64,000 nt of DNA, from positions 66,914,895 to 66,978,894 of the forward strand of contig CM043944.1 of NCBI GenBank assembly GCA_014529385.2, read 5' to 3'. Positions 34,504 to 46,672 of this stretch are shown one piece after another; positions within the stretch are counted from its first letter, which is position 1; the number at the start of each line of letters is the position of its first letter. The notes under the pieces were generated by a model, which worked only from the letters and a program-made list of their open reading frames with translations, was not told where the DNA came from and searched no databases. The DNA comes from Adiantum capillus-veneris. Taxonomy: Eukaryota > Streptophyta > Polypodiopsida > Polypodiales > Pteridaceae. The translations under genes were made by a program, and so were the position numbers.

Positions 34504-34847
34504 TCTTTTTTTTTTAGCAAAACCCACAATAGGTGGGTGGAAAGATTAGATTAAAGAAAAACCAAAAAAAAACATTATCAGACCTGCCAGGCCACCAACA
34601 CTTCAGATACATCGAGATCTAACACTTCAGATACATCGTCTAGCAAGGGGAGCCACCCCATCGCAATACAACAGGATCGACTACCGACGTACATCAGCTA
34701 ACAAGGGGAGCCACCCCATCACACCACAAAAAAAACAGAGCTTACTATCGCAGAAGGTCGAAGTCCAAGCCTCCATCACCTAAGGGCAGTAGAGGTTGCC
34801 ACCATGAAACTCCCGCTGTCACCGAAAGACATCATGACCCCGATCGT
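34504..34847 (-). mobile_element. 3' end of a truncated poly(A) retroelement (LINE-like tail)
   Basis: On the minus strand the segment ends TTTCCACCCACCTATTGTGGG followed by an A-run (T-run at about 34506-34514 on the plus strand). This resembles the end of plant LINE transcripts. It contains an imperfect duplication around AAGGGGAGCCACCCCATC (about 34645 and 34704). No coding part remains. The gag-only LTR element begins at its other side. Confidence 0.45.
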
Positions 34848-37082
34848 TGTCGTGCACCTCCACTTCCATGATAAGAAAAAGAGCAAAGAAATGCAAGCTA
34901 AGCTTCTTTGAAGCCTACTTGATTAATGGTCAGTGATGAGGGCTTGTTAACAGGCCAAGTCTAATGATTAATGTATGTCAGATGCGGCTTTAAAGGGCCA
35001 ATTGATGCCAAAAAGGAGTATGCTTGAAGTGAGCACATATGTGATTTTATGAGCTAGAACTGCAGTGCTTGAAGTGCTCTACCGTCCTGTCTTTACGGCT
35101 CGTCGATTGGAGCTAGTGTGAAGAAGTTATGGCACTTTGAAGTTTAAGTCGATTGCAGATCCGCACCGGATTGGGCAACTACAGTTGAGGTGACAGAAAT
35201 GAAATGAATGCACGGGCCTGAAGTGCTCACTTTGTGGAGCGCCTCGGTCTTTCCAGATCAGCAACGATCGGAGTTCCGGTTGCCAAGATATTAGCCGTTA
35301 AAGATTCACGAGGGGCCAACTCCTTACCAGTTGGGTCCGCTCGGCCGAAGTACCATCTGGGAATTTTATAGCGTTGGCAGGGTTCGCGGATAGGTGCTCG
35401 AGGAGAATCTTGTCCAGAATGTCATCACTTGTAGTGCATTGAAAGAGGGGTATGTTGATGGATCCATGCTCGGCACTATCGGGGTCAAGATATATACATT
35501 TGATAATGCTTTGATTGAACGAATATACGAAATAATGGATATTGGAAAAATATATTGTGCCAAGAAACTCACTTGCGTGTTTCTTTTGTGAGCTCACTTA
35601 AAGACGGTGCTAAGAACAAGTGGGTTACTTGAAAGTGACACATATTCAGTCTATGCTTTACTCAGTATGTATGCCCAAATGTGGTGCCGTTACGAGGGAA
35701 GCCAGCTGCTAAAGGGCCACCCAACTTAACCAAGTGGCAAGGCTGCCCGGAAGCCAACGGGGCTATGGCTGCCCAATGGAGAAGCTTGGCAAGCTTTGGC
35801 CGATGAGTATGCGTAATATGGCTTACAAAGCCAAAAGGGCGCCCATATAATAAGCCAAGGCCGCCCAATTAAAGGGCATGGCCAATGGCCTCCCAATAAA
35901 ACCAATAAAGTGTGAAGCCAAGCAAGGAGAGCGAGCAGACAGCGAAAACGAGACTGCGAAGGGGGAGAAAGACTCACAGCAGTCGCAGGTGAGCTCGGAC
36001 GAGCTCGCGACAGTTTACAAGAAAGGCTCAGAAGCAACTCGCACACAATTTCGGCTCTAATCCCGACAAATTCCGTGCCACTCAAATCTCGGCCTGCCAC
36101 GTCATAGAGATGATTCTTGCCACGTCAGTAACGGCGGCGCTATTGGCTAATAATAGGAGACTCTTTTTTTTGCATGTGGGTAGGCAAGAAAACGAGGAGA
36201 GGGGAAGAGGGGTAAAAGGAGTTGCAGGAGGGGTTAACAAGAAAGCGAAGAAGAGAAGAGCTTGGCAAGGTGAGGCATAACGGAAAGAGCTGCATCTCTC
36301 TCGCTCTCGTCCTCGAGGCAAGCAAGCTACTCTCTCTCCCTCTCGAGCTTGAACATACAAAGCAAGGCGATCTATCTCTCTCTCTCTCTCGTTCTTGAGC
36401 TAAAGAAGAGGTCCGAAGGAGCTTGGACGAGGAAGCTTGAAAGAGAATCTTGTTGAGGCTTGTCGAGGCAAGCAAGCAAAGCAAAGAAGAAGGATCTTGA
36501 AGCTTGGTCAAAGCAAGCAAAGGAGTAAGCCGAGATTAAACAAGCAACCAAGGTTGAAGCAAGCAAGGAGAAGCTTGTCGAGGTTAAAGCAAGCAAGTAA
36601 GGTGAGAAGCTCAAGTCGAGGTCAAGGAGGGAAAATTTCTCTCTCTCTCTCTTCCGAGCTTGGACAATAGAATCTCTTGTTCTTGAGCTAAAGAAGGGGC
36701 AAGAAGGGATTTGAAGATATTAATTGAAGACATATCAAACAGTAGAACAACCGATCTATGAAAACCGGCACAGTAGGATTTTGTTTGTCACCGGCGACTT
36801 AAATTAGTTATTTCTTTTTGATGAATCGCGGAGCCGTTAACGGCCCGGGCAATTGTAACGGGAGCCTAAACTCCTTGATTTCAGTGAACCTAAGTGTCGG
36901 TTCTGTTAACAGCCCGACTTGGCTATTGCCAACAGAATATACTCAAAGCTTAAATTGATTAATTGAAGGTTACGGTGATTGACAGAGCCTTTTTCACATG
37001 TTGTTCTTGTTCTCTTGACACCTCCGACAGCCAGAGGCGCAGCACCTGCCCGGCTCACGTAGCGAACACATATCCCCCGACA
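34848..37082 (+). repeat. Left LTR of element B (2235 bp)
   Basis: TGTCG...CGACA termini. Shared with the right LTR: AAGAAAAAGAGCAxAGAAAT near the start, GATTGxACATCC-type blocks, TGCCACGTCA, and a 3' half of GCAAGCAAG-rich repeats with short CT runs (36280-36660). No TATA box was singled out. Confidence 0.8.
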
Positions 37083-37085
37083 TCT

Positions 37086-37103
37086 TTGGTGAACCCGACA
37101 CGA
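37086..37103 (+). other. Primer-binding site of element B
   Basis: TTTGGTGAACCCGACACG lies three bases beyond the LTR end, the usual place for the tRNA primer match. Confidence 0.55.
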
Positions 37104-37145
37104 AACGAGCCGGGGTGGGAGGTAAAGATGGAGGATTTAGAGTAG

Positions 37146-39002
37146 ATGATGAAGATGATTGCAGAATTAAGTGTGAACGATTTTGATGATAAGTCAACAG
37201 TTTCCGATTTTTTGAAAATGCTTCAATTGGTTCAAGGATCTCTGCTTGAAATAGAGACCGTAAAGAAGAGAAATCAAATCGATGAAGCTTTGGATGCAGC
37301 TTTAGATGTAGTATACGACGAAAGAGGACTCTTTGATGGATACAATCTAGAGGGTTACCTTGAGTGCTATGAGCTGGAAACCAAGGTAAGAGGGATACCA
37401 AAAGAGTTGATGATCAAATCTTTTGAGCAGTTAGTGAGTTCAGATGTGAAAGAGCAGATTCAAGAGGTTACCAGAGATTGCAATGACGACTGGGAGTATT
37501 TTAAAGAATCTATTGTGCAAGTACGTTATGAGCAGTATGAATGCTATCAAGAACAGAGTTCAAGTCTACCAGACTACGCAGATATTCGAGGACAAGTACG
37601 ATCAAAGTTAGAAGCTGTGATTGATGAGTTTATTGTGCAGGATGCTACCTTCTTACAGGCTAATGATGAAGACATAGTCAAAGCTGTGTATGCGAAGTTG
37701 AGATTTGTAGATGCCTTGCATGAAGTAGAAGTCCTTGAGAGTGAGTCTCTACAGCCTCAACTTACACAGGATGAATTTTTCCAAGAACATATACTTGTAG
37801 TACGAGAGGAAAAGAAATCAAGGAATCAAAACAACAAAGTGGCTAGAGCTCAGAAAGAAATTGTGCAAGTGAATGAGTGCAGTCATATTCATGTAGATAT
37901 GCAAGAAGATGCAGTTATAGCTGATACTTTTGCTATTGAACCAGAATTAGAGAAAAATGTTTTTGATGCAGATTCTACCATAGAGGTGATTGAATATACT
38001 GGTACAGGTTTTGCCAAAGAGTTGATTAATGATACATATGCCATAGGTCAAAGTAGGGCTATTGTTGAGAGGAGCAAGACCATGGATTTTGGTATACCAG
38101 ATTTATGGAATTTGGATGTACCAGATTTGGAGGACTTGACTAAGCAAGAGTATGTGCTTGAAAATTTGCAAAATGTTGATTCAGAGGGGGTGTAGACTCC
38201 TTCATTGACAAGTTTTTGGGAAGCACAACTACAAAAGTGGAAAATTGGTCTTGAATGTGATGATAATGAATCAAAGGGGGTGCAGACTCCTTTGACACGC
38301 TTCTGTGACCTAGAGCTACTGATTAGGCAGACTGATCCTGAATTTGATGATGGTGATTTAGAGAGGGAGCAAACTTCTTCTCTATCGAGAATCTGTGACA
38401 CATGGCTCACACTATGGCAGAAAGATAATGAACTTGATGATGCGGATTCAAAGGGGGTTCATAGTGAAGTGCAATCTCTTGTTGATGAATATGATTGGTT
38501 TCATTGTGCCGATGATACAGACAGGGCAGTAGATGAAATTTTCAATGTGCATGCTGAACTTTGTGCTACAGAAGTGCAAAGATATCTGGATGAGGGTGAA
38601 AGACTTAAAGAACAATTTACAGCAGATGCATTTAGTATGCATGACACATGTGGAAATCTTAGTTTACAACATCCTAAGATGTGCAAGATGGAGGAACCTT
38701 CTCTAGCGGTGGACGTAGACCTTATGTGCTTATTGGACGAAGCTTTGGAAGGGTTCTCAAATACAGATGCTAAGGATACCAATCAATCTATATTCATGCA
38801 TGAGAAAGTTTGTTCAGATGCAGTCGATGATGATCTGATGCAGTTGTTAGATGATGTACTACTTGATTTTGAGCCTCTAGGAGGTAGAGAATTGTTTTCT
38901 GATGCATCTTTTGATCCTAATAAAGAAAGTTTTAACAGAGACTTGATGTATTCAGATATGCATGATTGGGATTCCAATACTAGTGAGAGTGACTGTGATT
39001 GA
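37146..39002 (+). pseudogene. gag-like ORF of element B with a 30-residue repeat, one TAG
   Basis: The first frame (37146-38195, 349 codons) has a retrotransposon capsid-like block, FDGYNLEGYLECYELE through LMIKSFEQLV and DWEYFKESI. The remainder is acidic. A TAG at 38193-38195 ends it, and the same frame continues to 39002. The stop lies in a tandem repeat of about 30 residues: the aligned copy has CAG (SKGVQTP) where this copy has TAG (SEGV-stop-TP). A C-to-T change therefore probably split one ORF. Repeat units share D-x-K-G-V-Q-T-P, an F-C-D-like segment, then E-x-D-D. There is no zinc knuckle and no enzyme domain. The product presumably assembles into, or binds, another element's particles; that is inference. 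Confidence 0.6.
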
Positions 39003-39345
39003 TGATCGACAATTGGATGAGCCAGTTGCACAGGGGATATGGAAGTATCTGCTGCTACCTAATGCTATATGGAATCTGATATTACCCTATGATGTAGGGA
39101 ATTTTAAGATAGCTTTTGACGTAGGAGGTGACAGATATATACATGATCTTGGGCAATTGACTTATATGCCATATGATCCAGGCGGTTTGCATGAAGATTT
39201 GTGGGTTAATGTATGTTTATGCAGTAATGATTGGAAATTCTTGTATATTCCCTATGATCCTGGAGGATGGTGTAAAATTTTTAAAGGAATGCTCACAATG
39301 GGGCAAACGATAAGTTTCCCTTTTGATCCCGGGGGCTATTGAAGT
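39003..39345 (+). pseudogene. Short ORF with PYDPGG repeats in element B
   Basis: A frame shifted from the gag-like ORF (open from 38962, stop at 39342) carries four spaced copies of a ProTyrAspProGlyGly-type motif: LPYDVG, MPYDPGG, IPYDPGG and FPFDPGG, spaced about 24-28 residues. It may be the C-terminal continuation of the gag-like protein after a frameshift or splice, or a separate small product. Function unknown. Confidence 0.45.
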
Positions 39346-39917
39346 GCAAGTTCCAGATTTGAAGAGTACCAGTTATCTATTGTAGCAGGTTGCATGGTAC
39401 AAGATTTTGTTTTCTAGATTATGTCGAGTCAGAATAGTTTTTGTTATGCGATCAATAAGCTTACATGGTTGGCTTTCAGATGACTTCTTTGGACAATTGT
39501 TGAAGTATCTTTACATCTTTTGAGTTGGTTCTGCTACCAAAACTTGAGGTAAAGGACTTGAAGGCCATTCCGTGTGCAGACAGAGTAAGGCATACTTGAG
39601 CTTGACAGGGTTCCTTAAAGAGAGATTAATGATCAAGCCGTGTGCATCATTAACTGGAGCACTTGAGTCAGGCGGGGTTCACTAAACAGGATATCCATAA
39701 TTGAATCCTTTGAAGATACGACAGATGTGGTTCAGAGATTTTTGATGGGCAGCTACCTAATGATTAAGCTAGAACATTGATGATAGGGTATAAGCCTTAT
39801 TTCATTTTTTTTTTATGTTTATCAGTTAGGTGAGTGTGATGATGGGGAAGAGCTTAAGGTACCCGTAGCAGATGCAGATTGAAGTGATGTTGGCACAGAC
39901 CGGAGGCTGTGCAGGTT
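39346..39917. other. 3' internal non-coding part of element B
   Basis: No ORF of note; two related segments (about 39575 and 39640) contain CCGTGTGCA and an ACTTGAG/GGGTTC pattern. It ends at the polypurine tract. Confidence 0.45.
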
Positions 39918-39930
39918 CAGAGGGGGTGGA
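39918..39930 (+). other. Polypurine tract of element B
   Basis: CAGAGGGGGTGGA directly before the LTR start TGTCGTGCA. It would prime plus-strand DNA synthesis. Confidence 0.75.
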
Positions 39931-41221
39931 TGTCGTGCAGCTCCACTTCCATGATAAGAAAAAGAGCAGAGAAATGCAAGCTAAGCTTCTTTGAAGCCTA
40001 CTTGATTAATGGTCAGTGATGAGGGCTTGTTAACAAGCCAAGCCTAATGATTAATGTATTCTAGATTGGGCTTAAAAGGGCCAACATATGCCTTAATGAT
40101 GCCAAAAATGAGTATGCTTGAAGTGAGCATAGATACAAGATTATGATCTAGAATTGCACTTCTTGAAATGCTCTATCGGCCTGTCTTTACGGCTCGTCGA
40201 TTCGAGCTACGATGAAGAAGTTATTGCAGTTTGAAGTTTAAGTCGATTGCACATCCATACCGGATTGGGCAACTGCAGCTGAGGTGACAAAAATGGAATG
40301 AATGCACGGGCTTGAAGTGCTCACTTTGTGGAGCGCGTTGGTCTTTTCAGATCAGCATCAGAGTTACGGTTGCCAAGTTATTGGCGTTAAAGATTTTCCA
40401 GGGGCCAGTTCCGCACCAGCCCGGTCCACTCGGTTGGAGTGCCATCTCGGAGTTTTTGTCTTTCGTCCGGGTTTTGGAATGCAATCATTACGGGGAAAGG
40501 CCAACACTGCTGCGGTTTGCTGGAGAAAAATGACTTGCTAGGTGATGCTTGGCCGAAGTGTATACTAAATGTGATGTTGTTTTACGAGAGCACAAAAAGT
40601 GCATGAAGAGCTTCATGTTCCAAATGTGACCTCTCGGAATGCATTGACTGCGGGATATACCCAACGAGGCAGTGCCAAAATATATGCCAAATGTAGAACC
40701 CTTATGAATGAAGGGTCATAGCCCATGACCATAAAGGAAGGCCGCCCACTAAGTCCGGACGCCCACCTTGTAAACTAAAGGGTTAGGGTGTGAATCTAAA
40801 AAAGAAGGAAGGGCCAAAAGCGTGCAGACAGCGTAGGCGAGTGCAGAGAGGAGGAAAGGAAGCTCGTGGCGGCTTGTAGGAGGCTCGGACAAGGACGAGC
40901 ATGGAGAAACAAATGCTCAACATGCAGAGGTGACCATGTTTGGTACCGGAATCGTGTCAAACGGTGCTGGTCCGCAGCCGGCCCTGCCACGTCATAGTGC
41001 TCGTTCCCATGCCACGTTAGTAGCGGCAGCGCTATTGAAGGGAGAGGGCACGCTAACGATAGGAAGGGCTTTTTGCATGCAGGTATGGAGAATTAACGAG
41101 GAGGAGATGAGAAGGGAGGTTAAAAGAGTTGCAAGAGGAGGTAAAGAAGAACCAAGGCGAGGAGAGCCGAGGCGAGGTTTCTCTCTCTCTCTCTCTCCAT
41201 CTCCAATCAAAGAAAGAGAGG

Positions 41222-41289
<68 letters not shown>
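39931..41289 (+). repeat. Right LTR of element B, first part
   Basis: Aligns with the left LTR from its first base, with stretches of near identity (TTAAGTCGATTGCA, GGATTGGGCAACT) alternating with diverged segments. It is cut inside a CT microsatellite at 41289 by the LINE. Confidence 0.8.
41224..41289. repeat. (CT)n microsatellite at the LINE 5' junction
   Basis: About 33 CT units ending exactly where LINE 5' sequence (CAGCCGTTTTTTGACC) begins. Confidence 0.93.
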
Positions 41290-41292
<3 letters not shown>

Positions 41293-41512
41293 CGTTTTTT
41301 GACCTAGTAGACAGCAGTCCACTCTTTTGATCATAACTTCTTCATCCGAACTCCGATTTGGGTGATCTATAGCCTCAATCGAAGAGCACGAAGTCCTCTA
41401 CGCATTGATGTAAAGACACAAATTTTCAGAGTTATGGAAGGCATTTCTGTAGCAGCATTTCCAAAGTGAACAGGTTCAACAAAATTGATTCTCATCTCCA
41501 ATTTTACATACA

Positions 41513-42463
41513 ATGTCTTCCGGCACTCGCAAGGGTTCTTCTTCTTCAACAAGGTCCACAACCATTGTGGAAAATGATCCAAAATCTCCTAAGTGTGGAG
41601 ATAGCAACACAACCACCCAACCAACGACATCGGAAACCATGATCATGGCGTACTTGGTATCATTGCAAGAGACCGTAAACAAACAAGGCGAAGACTTACG
41701 AGCACTTGCAATGGAGAATGGCACACTAAGAGTCCTTGTGGTTGAGAATGACAATCTCAAGAGGACACTTGAGATGCAAACAACACATTTGATGCAACTT
41801 AAAGAGGAAGTCAAGGAATGTAAACGCTCTCTTGTGGACTTGAATGCTTTAAAGGAGCGGATGAGCAAAGTAGAGCATGACCATGTATTGAAAGAGGAGA
41901 AATTTGACACTATGAGCCGGGATGTATGCGGCATGAAAAATGTATGCACAAACAAGTCTTGGGCTGATGTATGTGGTAGCAATGTGGTTTCTAATTCCTC
42001 ACTCATGCAAGCTATGGTTCAAACAAAGAATGTTGAGAATGTGGATGTGGAGGAGTTGAAGGAACGGGAGCGACGTTCCAAGAACATTGTTATTCGTGGA
42101 ATTCCCGAAGAGAAGTTAGAGACACCTCCTTCTCTTGCCATTGTTATTGAAGATTTCTTCAAAACCCACTTTGGCATGTCCGGAGTTATGGTCTATGGAG
42201 CACATAGAGTGGGGAAGCAAGGAGCTCCTCGCTCGGGAGAACGGCCAATTGTATGCACCATGCCAGATGAGACCAAGCGAAAGATTATCCTTGATAATAG
42301 TTGGATCTATTTGAGGGATACAAAATGTTTTGTATGTGAAGATCGCACTATTAAGCAACAAAATATGCGTCGCAAGGCATATGAGGAAAAGAATAATAAA
42401 AACAAGGAGATCTCTCATGAAGAAAATGTGCCCAAGGAGGAGGCAAGTCTCTCAAGCAAATAG
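41513..42463 (+). CDS. LINE ORF1 protein (coiled coil plus RRM-like domain)
   Basis: 316 codons, intact. LINE ORF1 proteins bind the element RNA as a chaperone. Residues about 45-130 form an extended coiled coil (heptads such as NDNLKRTLEMQTTHLMQLKE). The C-terminal half, from RRSKNIVIRGIPEE through YGAHRVGK and RPIVCTMPDETKRKIIL, resembles the L1-ORF1-type RNA-binding fold. The tail is basic and Glu-rich. The ORF ends TAG at 42461-42463, and endonuclease coding sequence starts immediately in the same frame. The ATG at 41513 lies about 220 bp into the element, a normal leader length. Confidence 0.8.
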   Translation: MSSGTRKGSSSSTRSTTIVENDPKSPKCGDSNTTTQPTTSETMIMAYLVSLQETVNKQGEDLRALAMENGTLRVLVVENDNLKRTLEMQTTHLMQLKEEVKECKRSLVDLNALKERMSKVEHDHVLKEEKFDTMSRDVCGMKNVCTNKSWADVCGSNVVSNSSLMQAMVQTKNVENVDVEELKERERRSKNIVIRGIPEEKLETPPSLAIVIEDFFKTHFGMSGVMVYGAHRVGKQGAPRSGERPIVCTMPDETKRKIILDNSWIYLRDTKCFVCEDRTIKQQNMRRKAYEEKNNKNKEISHEENVPKEEASLSSK

Positions 42464-45130
42464 GGATGCGTGACCTATGAGACCGAGTTACAATTGGAAA
42501 TATGCTTTTGGAATTGTAATGGATACCCATGGAATGCGGGGGTTGGCATTGATGAACTAACAAGCAAAGCCGATGTTGTACTTCTTGTTGAAACTTGGGA
42601 GCATGATACACAAAGGATTAACGGCTTGGAGGATTACAATGTACATTAGATTTTGTATCAATTGTGAAAGATGACAAGTACAAACGTTATGTATGGCTGA
42701 AAATTATGACACCAAAAAGAGCACCCATTTTTGTAGCCGGTTGCTACATTCCTCATCATGATTCTCCCTTTTATGCTTGCATAGATAGAGATCAACCATT
42801 TTCTGATTTGGAAGAGGACATTGCTTATTTCAAAGGTGAAGGTGATGTTATTGTATTTGGGGATATGAATGCTCGCACAAAAACATTGCAACATGATACT
42901 CAACAATTTGAAATGCCATACATTTCAAGGGAGTTGGAGGAAGTTCACTTGTATGATCGTACTTCAATGGATGAGAAAGAGCCGTATCACTATGGAAAGT
43001 TACTTTTACACATGTGTAATAGCACGAGTATGCTCATTGCCAATGGTGTATCTTTGTGGAGTGGAACCAATGGATTTACATGTAGCAGACATAATGGGGA
43101 TAGTGTGATTGACTATATGCTACTCTCTGAAGCCATCATGTATCGCATAAAGAGTTTTATATTTGGTCAATGGACCCCGGAATCCGACCATCGCACCTTA
43201 TGTATTGACCTTTCATGTGGAGAAGCAACTAAGCATGATAATCTCAGCCAAAGGAAAGAGAAGTTATCACTATGTATGGATTTCAAACGGGCACCAATGT
43301 ACATTGAAATGGTTGAGCAAAAATTATGGATGACAAAGCTTCAATGTGATGCACCATTGGAAACTAAATGGGAAGCTTTCAAGAAATCTATTTGTTCTTG
43401 TGCGGAAGAATGCTTTGCCATAAAGCATCTCCGTGGTATCAACAAAGATAGATCACGCAAAAGGTGGTTTGATAAAGAATGTCAAGATGCTCGAAAGTCC
43501 TTGATAAAGCTTGATGCAACTATGGACAAAGACAACTATCAAAGTCTTTTGCATATATACAAGGCATTGATTCAAAAGAAGAGAAGAAGATGGGAAGTAA
43601 AGCAACAAGAATTTCAAGTCCAAGAAAAGGCACATGCATGTGGAAGATTTTGGAGAAACTTGAGAGGCAAGCGGGTTGAGAATTTTGGTAACTTGAGTCT
43701 AGTGGATATGTACACACATTGTAGGCAATTATATGAGCAAGAAAATACTGAAAAAATGCCATTTTATGGTTCACTCCCATGTATGCCGTCTTTTTTTACT
43801 ATTGAGGATGTATGCGGTGCGCTTGAAAATTTGGCCACTCGCAAAGCGGGAGATCTTCAAGGTATCAAGCCGGAGATGATCAAATGGACAGGAGATTTTA
43901 CCCATGAGTGGATGTGTGATATGTTCAACCTTGCACTTCAACATGGTATTCCTTATGATTGGAGTACTAATTGGATTAAGCCTTTGCATAAAGGAGGGGA
44001 TGTAAAGAATGTAAGCAACTACCGGACTATAATGATTGGGTCTCTTATGGAAAAGTTGTTTGGGTGCATAATGGAGATGAAATTGAGTGATTGGGCTGAA
44101 GAGAATGACAAGCGTGCAAAGGGACAAGCGGGTTTTCATCGATGTCATAGCACCATTGATCATCTCGTTACTCTTCGTGTTCTCATGGAGGAAAGTCGGT
44201 TGAAAGGCAAGCGATTGTATTGTTGTTTTGTGGACTTTAAGAAAGCCTTTGATATGATTCCACGTAACAATTTGTGGAGAAGGATGGAAGAACTCCAAGT
44301 GCCAAGTGAGTTTATGCTTGCGGTTTCTCGAATCTATGAGAAGGTGATTTGTCAATTGCGCATGGGAAGAGAAATTTCAGAAATTTTTGTAAGCACTATT
44401 GGGGTTAAACAAGGATGTCCATTGTCACCAACTCTCTTTGGTCTATGCATCGATCAATTGGAACAAAGGGTACTTGACTTTATGCAAGAAGAAGGCATTG
44501 AAGAGGTCACTATTTGCAATGCGGTAATCATGCTTTTGTTGTATGCGGATGATGTAGTGCTTCTAGCACACACTTTAGAAGATGCACAAAAGCTTATGGT
44601 TGTCCTTGCGAACTTTTGCTTGCATAGTGGGCTGATTGTAAATGAATCCAAAAAAAAGGTTATGCTTGTGAAAACCAACCATAAGGAGAAGCCATTCATT
44701 GTGTACAATAACGAGACACTTGAAGTTGTTGAGAGCTTTAAGTACCTTGGCCTTGAGGTTCCATCCAATCACAAGTGGCATGAATGTGCTATGCGTCGTT
44801 TGGAAGCGGGAAAGAGAGCATATTATGCATTTGAGAACATGTGTAATGCGGGAAACATCAAGTGTTGGGTTCTCAAGAAGTATCTTTTCGATGCATTGGT
44901 GACACCGGTTCTTCTTTATGGAGTTGAAGTGTGGGGCGGGAGCATCTCAAAGTCTACTTGGAAAGAGTTTGAGAATGTCCAAAAGCGTTTTCTTACAAAC
45001 TTTCTCCAAGTTAAGACACAAACACCATATATGCTCCTACTTCTTGAGTCGGGATCTCTTCCAATTGAGGTTATGGGCATGCAAAGGGTTGTGGAGTACA
45101 TGATAAAGATGCGTCAAAACCCCTCACAAT
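42464..45130 (+). pseudogene. LINE ORF2: endonuclease and reverse transcriptase, broken
   Basis: The endonuclease nicks target DNA and RT copies the RNA there. N-terminal motifs CFWNCNG and VLLVETWE lie at 42505-42600 in one frame, ending in a TAG near 42647. The rest is open from 42664 (822 codons) in another frame. Between them perhaps 50-60 residues of endonuclease are missing, so an internal deletion is likely. The remaining endonuclease has FGDMNAR (ORF residue about 67) and SDHR (about 175). RT motifs: KAGDLQGIKPEMIK, FVDFKKAFD, GVKQGCPLSPTLFGL and catalytic YADD (about 627). A stop at 45130-45132 follows the RT thumb. Confidence 0.88.
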
Positions 45131-45132
45131 GA

Positions 45133-45800
45133 CTTCCTACAATTGCATGGGAAGCAAGAAAAAAAGTTCAAAAGACGCATAAAAGCAAGATCTTGAGCAC
45201 GGGATGGATGCAAGACATAAAGAAGTGGTTTGGGAGATGGGATGCATTACACTTACTACATGATGCTTCAATTGACTCTCAAGTGAATGAAGCTTTTCTA
45301 CAACGCCAATGTATTACGGCTTGGGAGAAATCCGGTGGGTCACGCTTCATACATTACACCACCTATATTGCCCCCAACTACAAAACCATGTTCTTCGCTG
45401 AGAGAGGAAACCGTACTCACACTTACATGCTTGAGCCTATTCCCTTATCCGTGATATGCACTATCGCAGCAATTCGGCTTAGCTCCCATCTCCTTCGATG
45501 CGAGATAGGGCGTTGGGGCAATGGAGAAGAGTAAAATCGATTGTGCACATTATGCTCACTACAAGTTCGAGAGTCTGAGTACCACACACTACTAGAGTGC
45601 TCAGCTTTTGATCACATCCGAACTTGCTTCTCTCACATTTTCAGCCATAACTTAGACCTACACACTTTCCTCTCCCAGCCAAAGTGTGGGCTCTCCATTG
45701 CGACTCTCATCACTACAATTTTGAAGCATCGAGAGTCACTCATCAGCCATACATATACTACATCACATGTAACTTTGGTCCCATAGGTCATATTTGACCT
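45133..45800 (+). pseudogene. LINE ORF2 C-terminal region, frameshifted
   Basis: An ORF at 45193-45534 continues ORF2 (WMQDIKKWFGRWD, AWEKSGGSRFIHY). After its stop the frame reads CTLCSLQVRESEYHTLLEC, a C-x2-C-xn-H-x4-C zinc-like motif common at LINE C-termini, then SAFDHIRTCF. Stops at 45130-45132 and 45535 and one shift separate these pieces from the RT. Confidence 0.7.
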
Positions 45801-45826
45801 TCGAGGACGATAATAAAATCTATCTA

Positions 45827-46335
<509 letters not shown>

Positions 46336-46672
46336 TGAAGCATTAAGGAGGAGCTCGGCAACATAAGGTGAGCAAGAAAAGAAGGGGATCCAGGGACTTG
46401 AAGGGAAGAATGAAGTCCAAAGGGCAAAGGCAAGAAGAGAGTTGGAGCTCAGCACAGCTTATAGTGTTAGAGAGACAGTGGTTTTTTGAGCTGTTTTTTG
46501 GTCTGTTTTTAGTACACCAAAGCCATTTTACAAAGGAGACTCTGCCAAAATTTTTGCAGAATCTGAAGCTTTCTTGGTTCATTTGACATGTTGATATTGG
46601 TTCAGAGGTTAGTTTACAGGGGAAACTCTGCCGAATTTTTCCCAAGAAAGTAAACTACTGTGAAGCGTAGCT

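Noticed and set aside
42116-42418. Minus-strand ORFs opposite the LINE and retroelement coding regions
   Set aside because: They lie antisense to frames with clear RT, endonuclease or gag motifs and show none of their own.
46560-46600. Primer-binding site of copia-1 (TATTGGTTCAGAGG)
   Set aside because: It only loosely resembles TGGTATCAGAGC, and no LTR end can be placed before it without the partner LTR.
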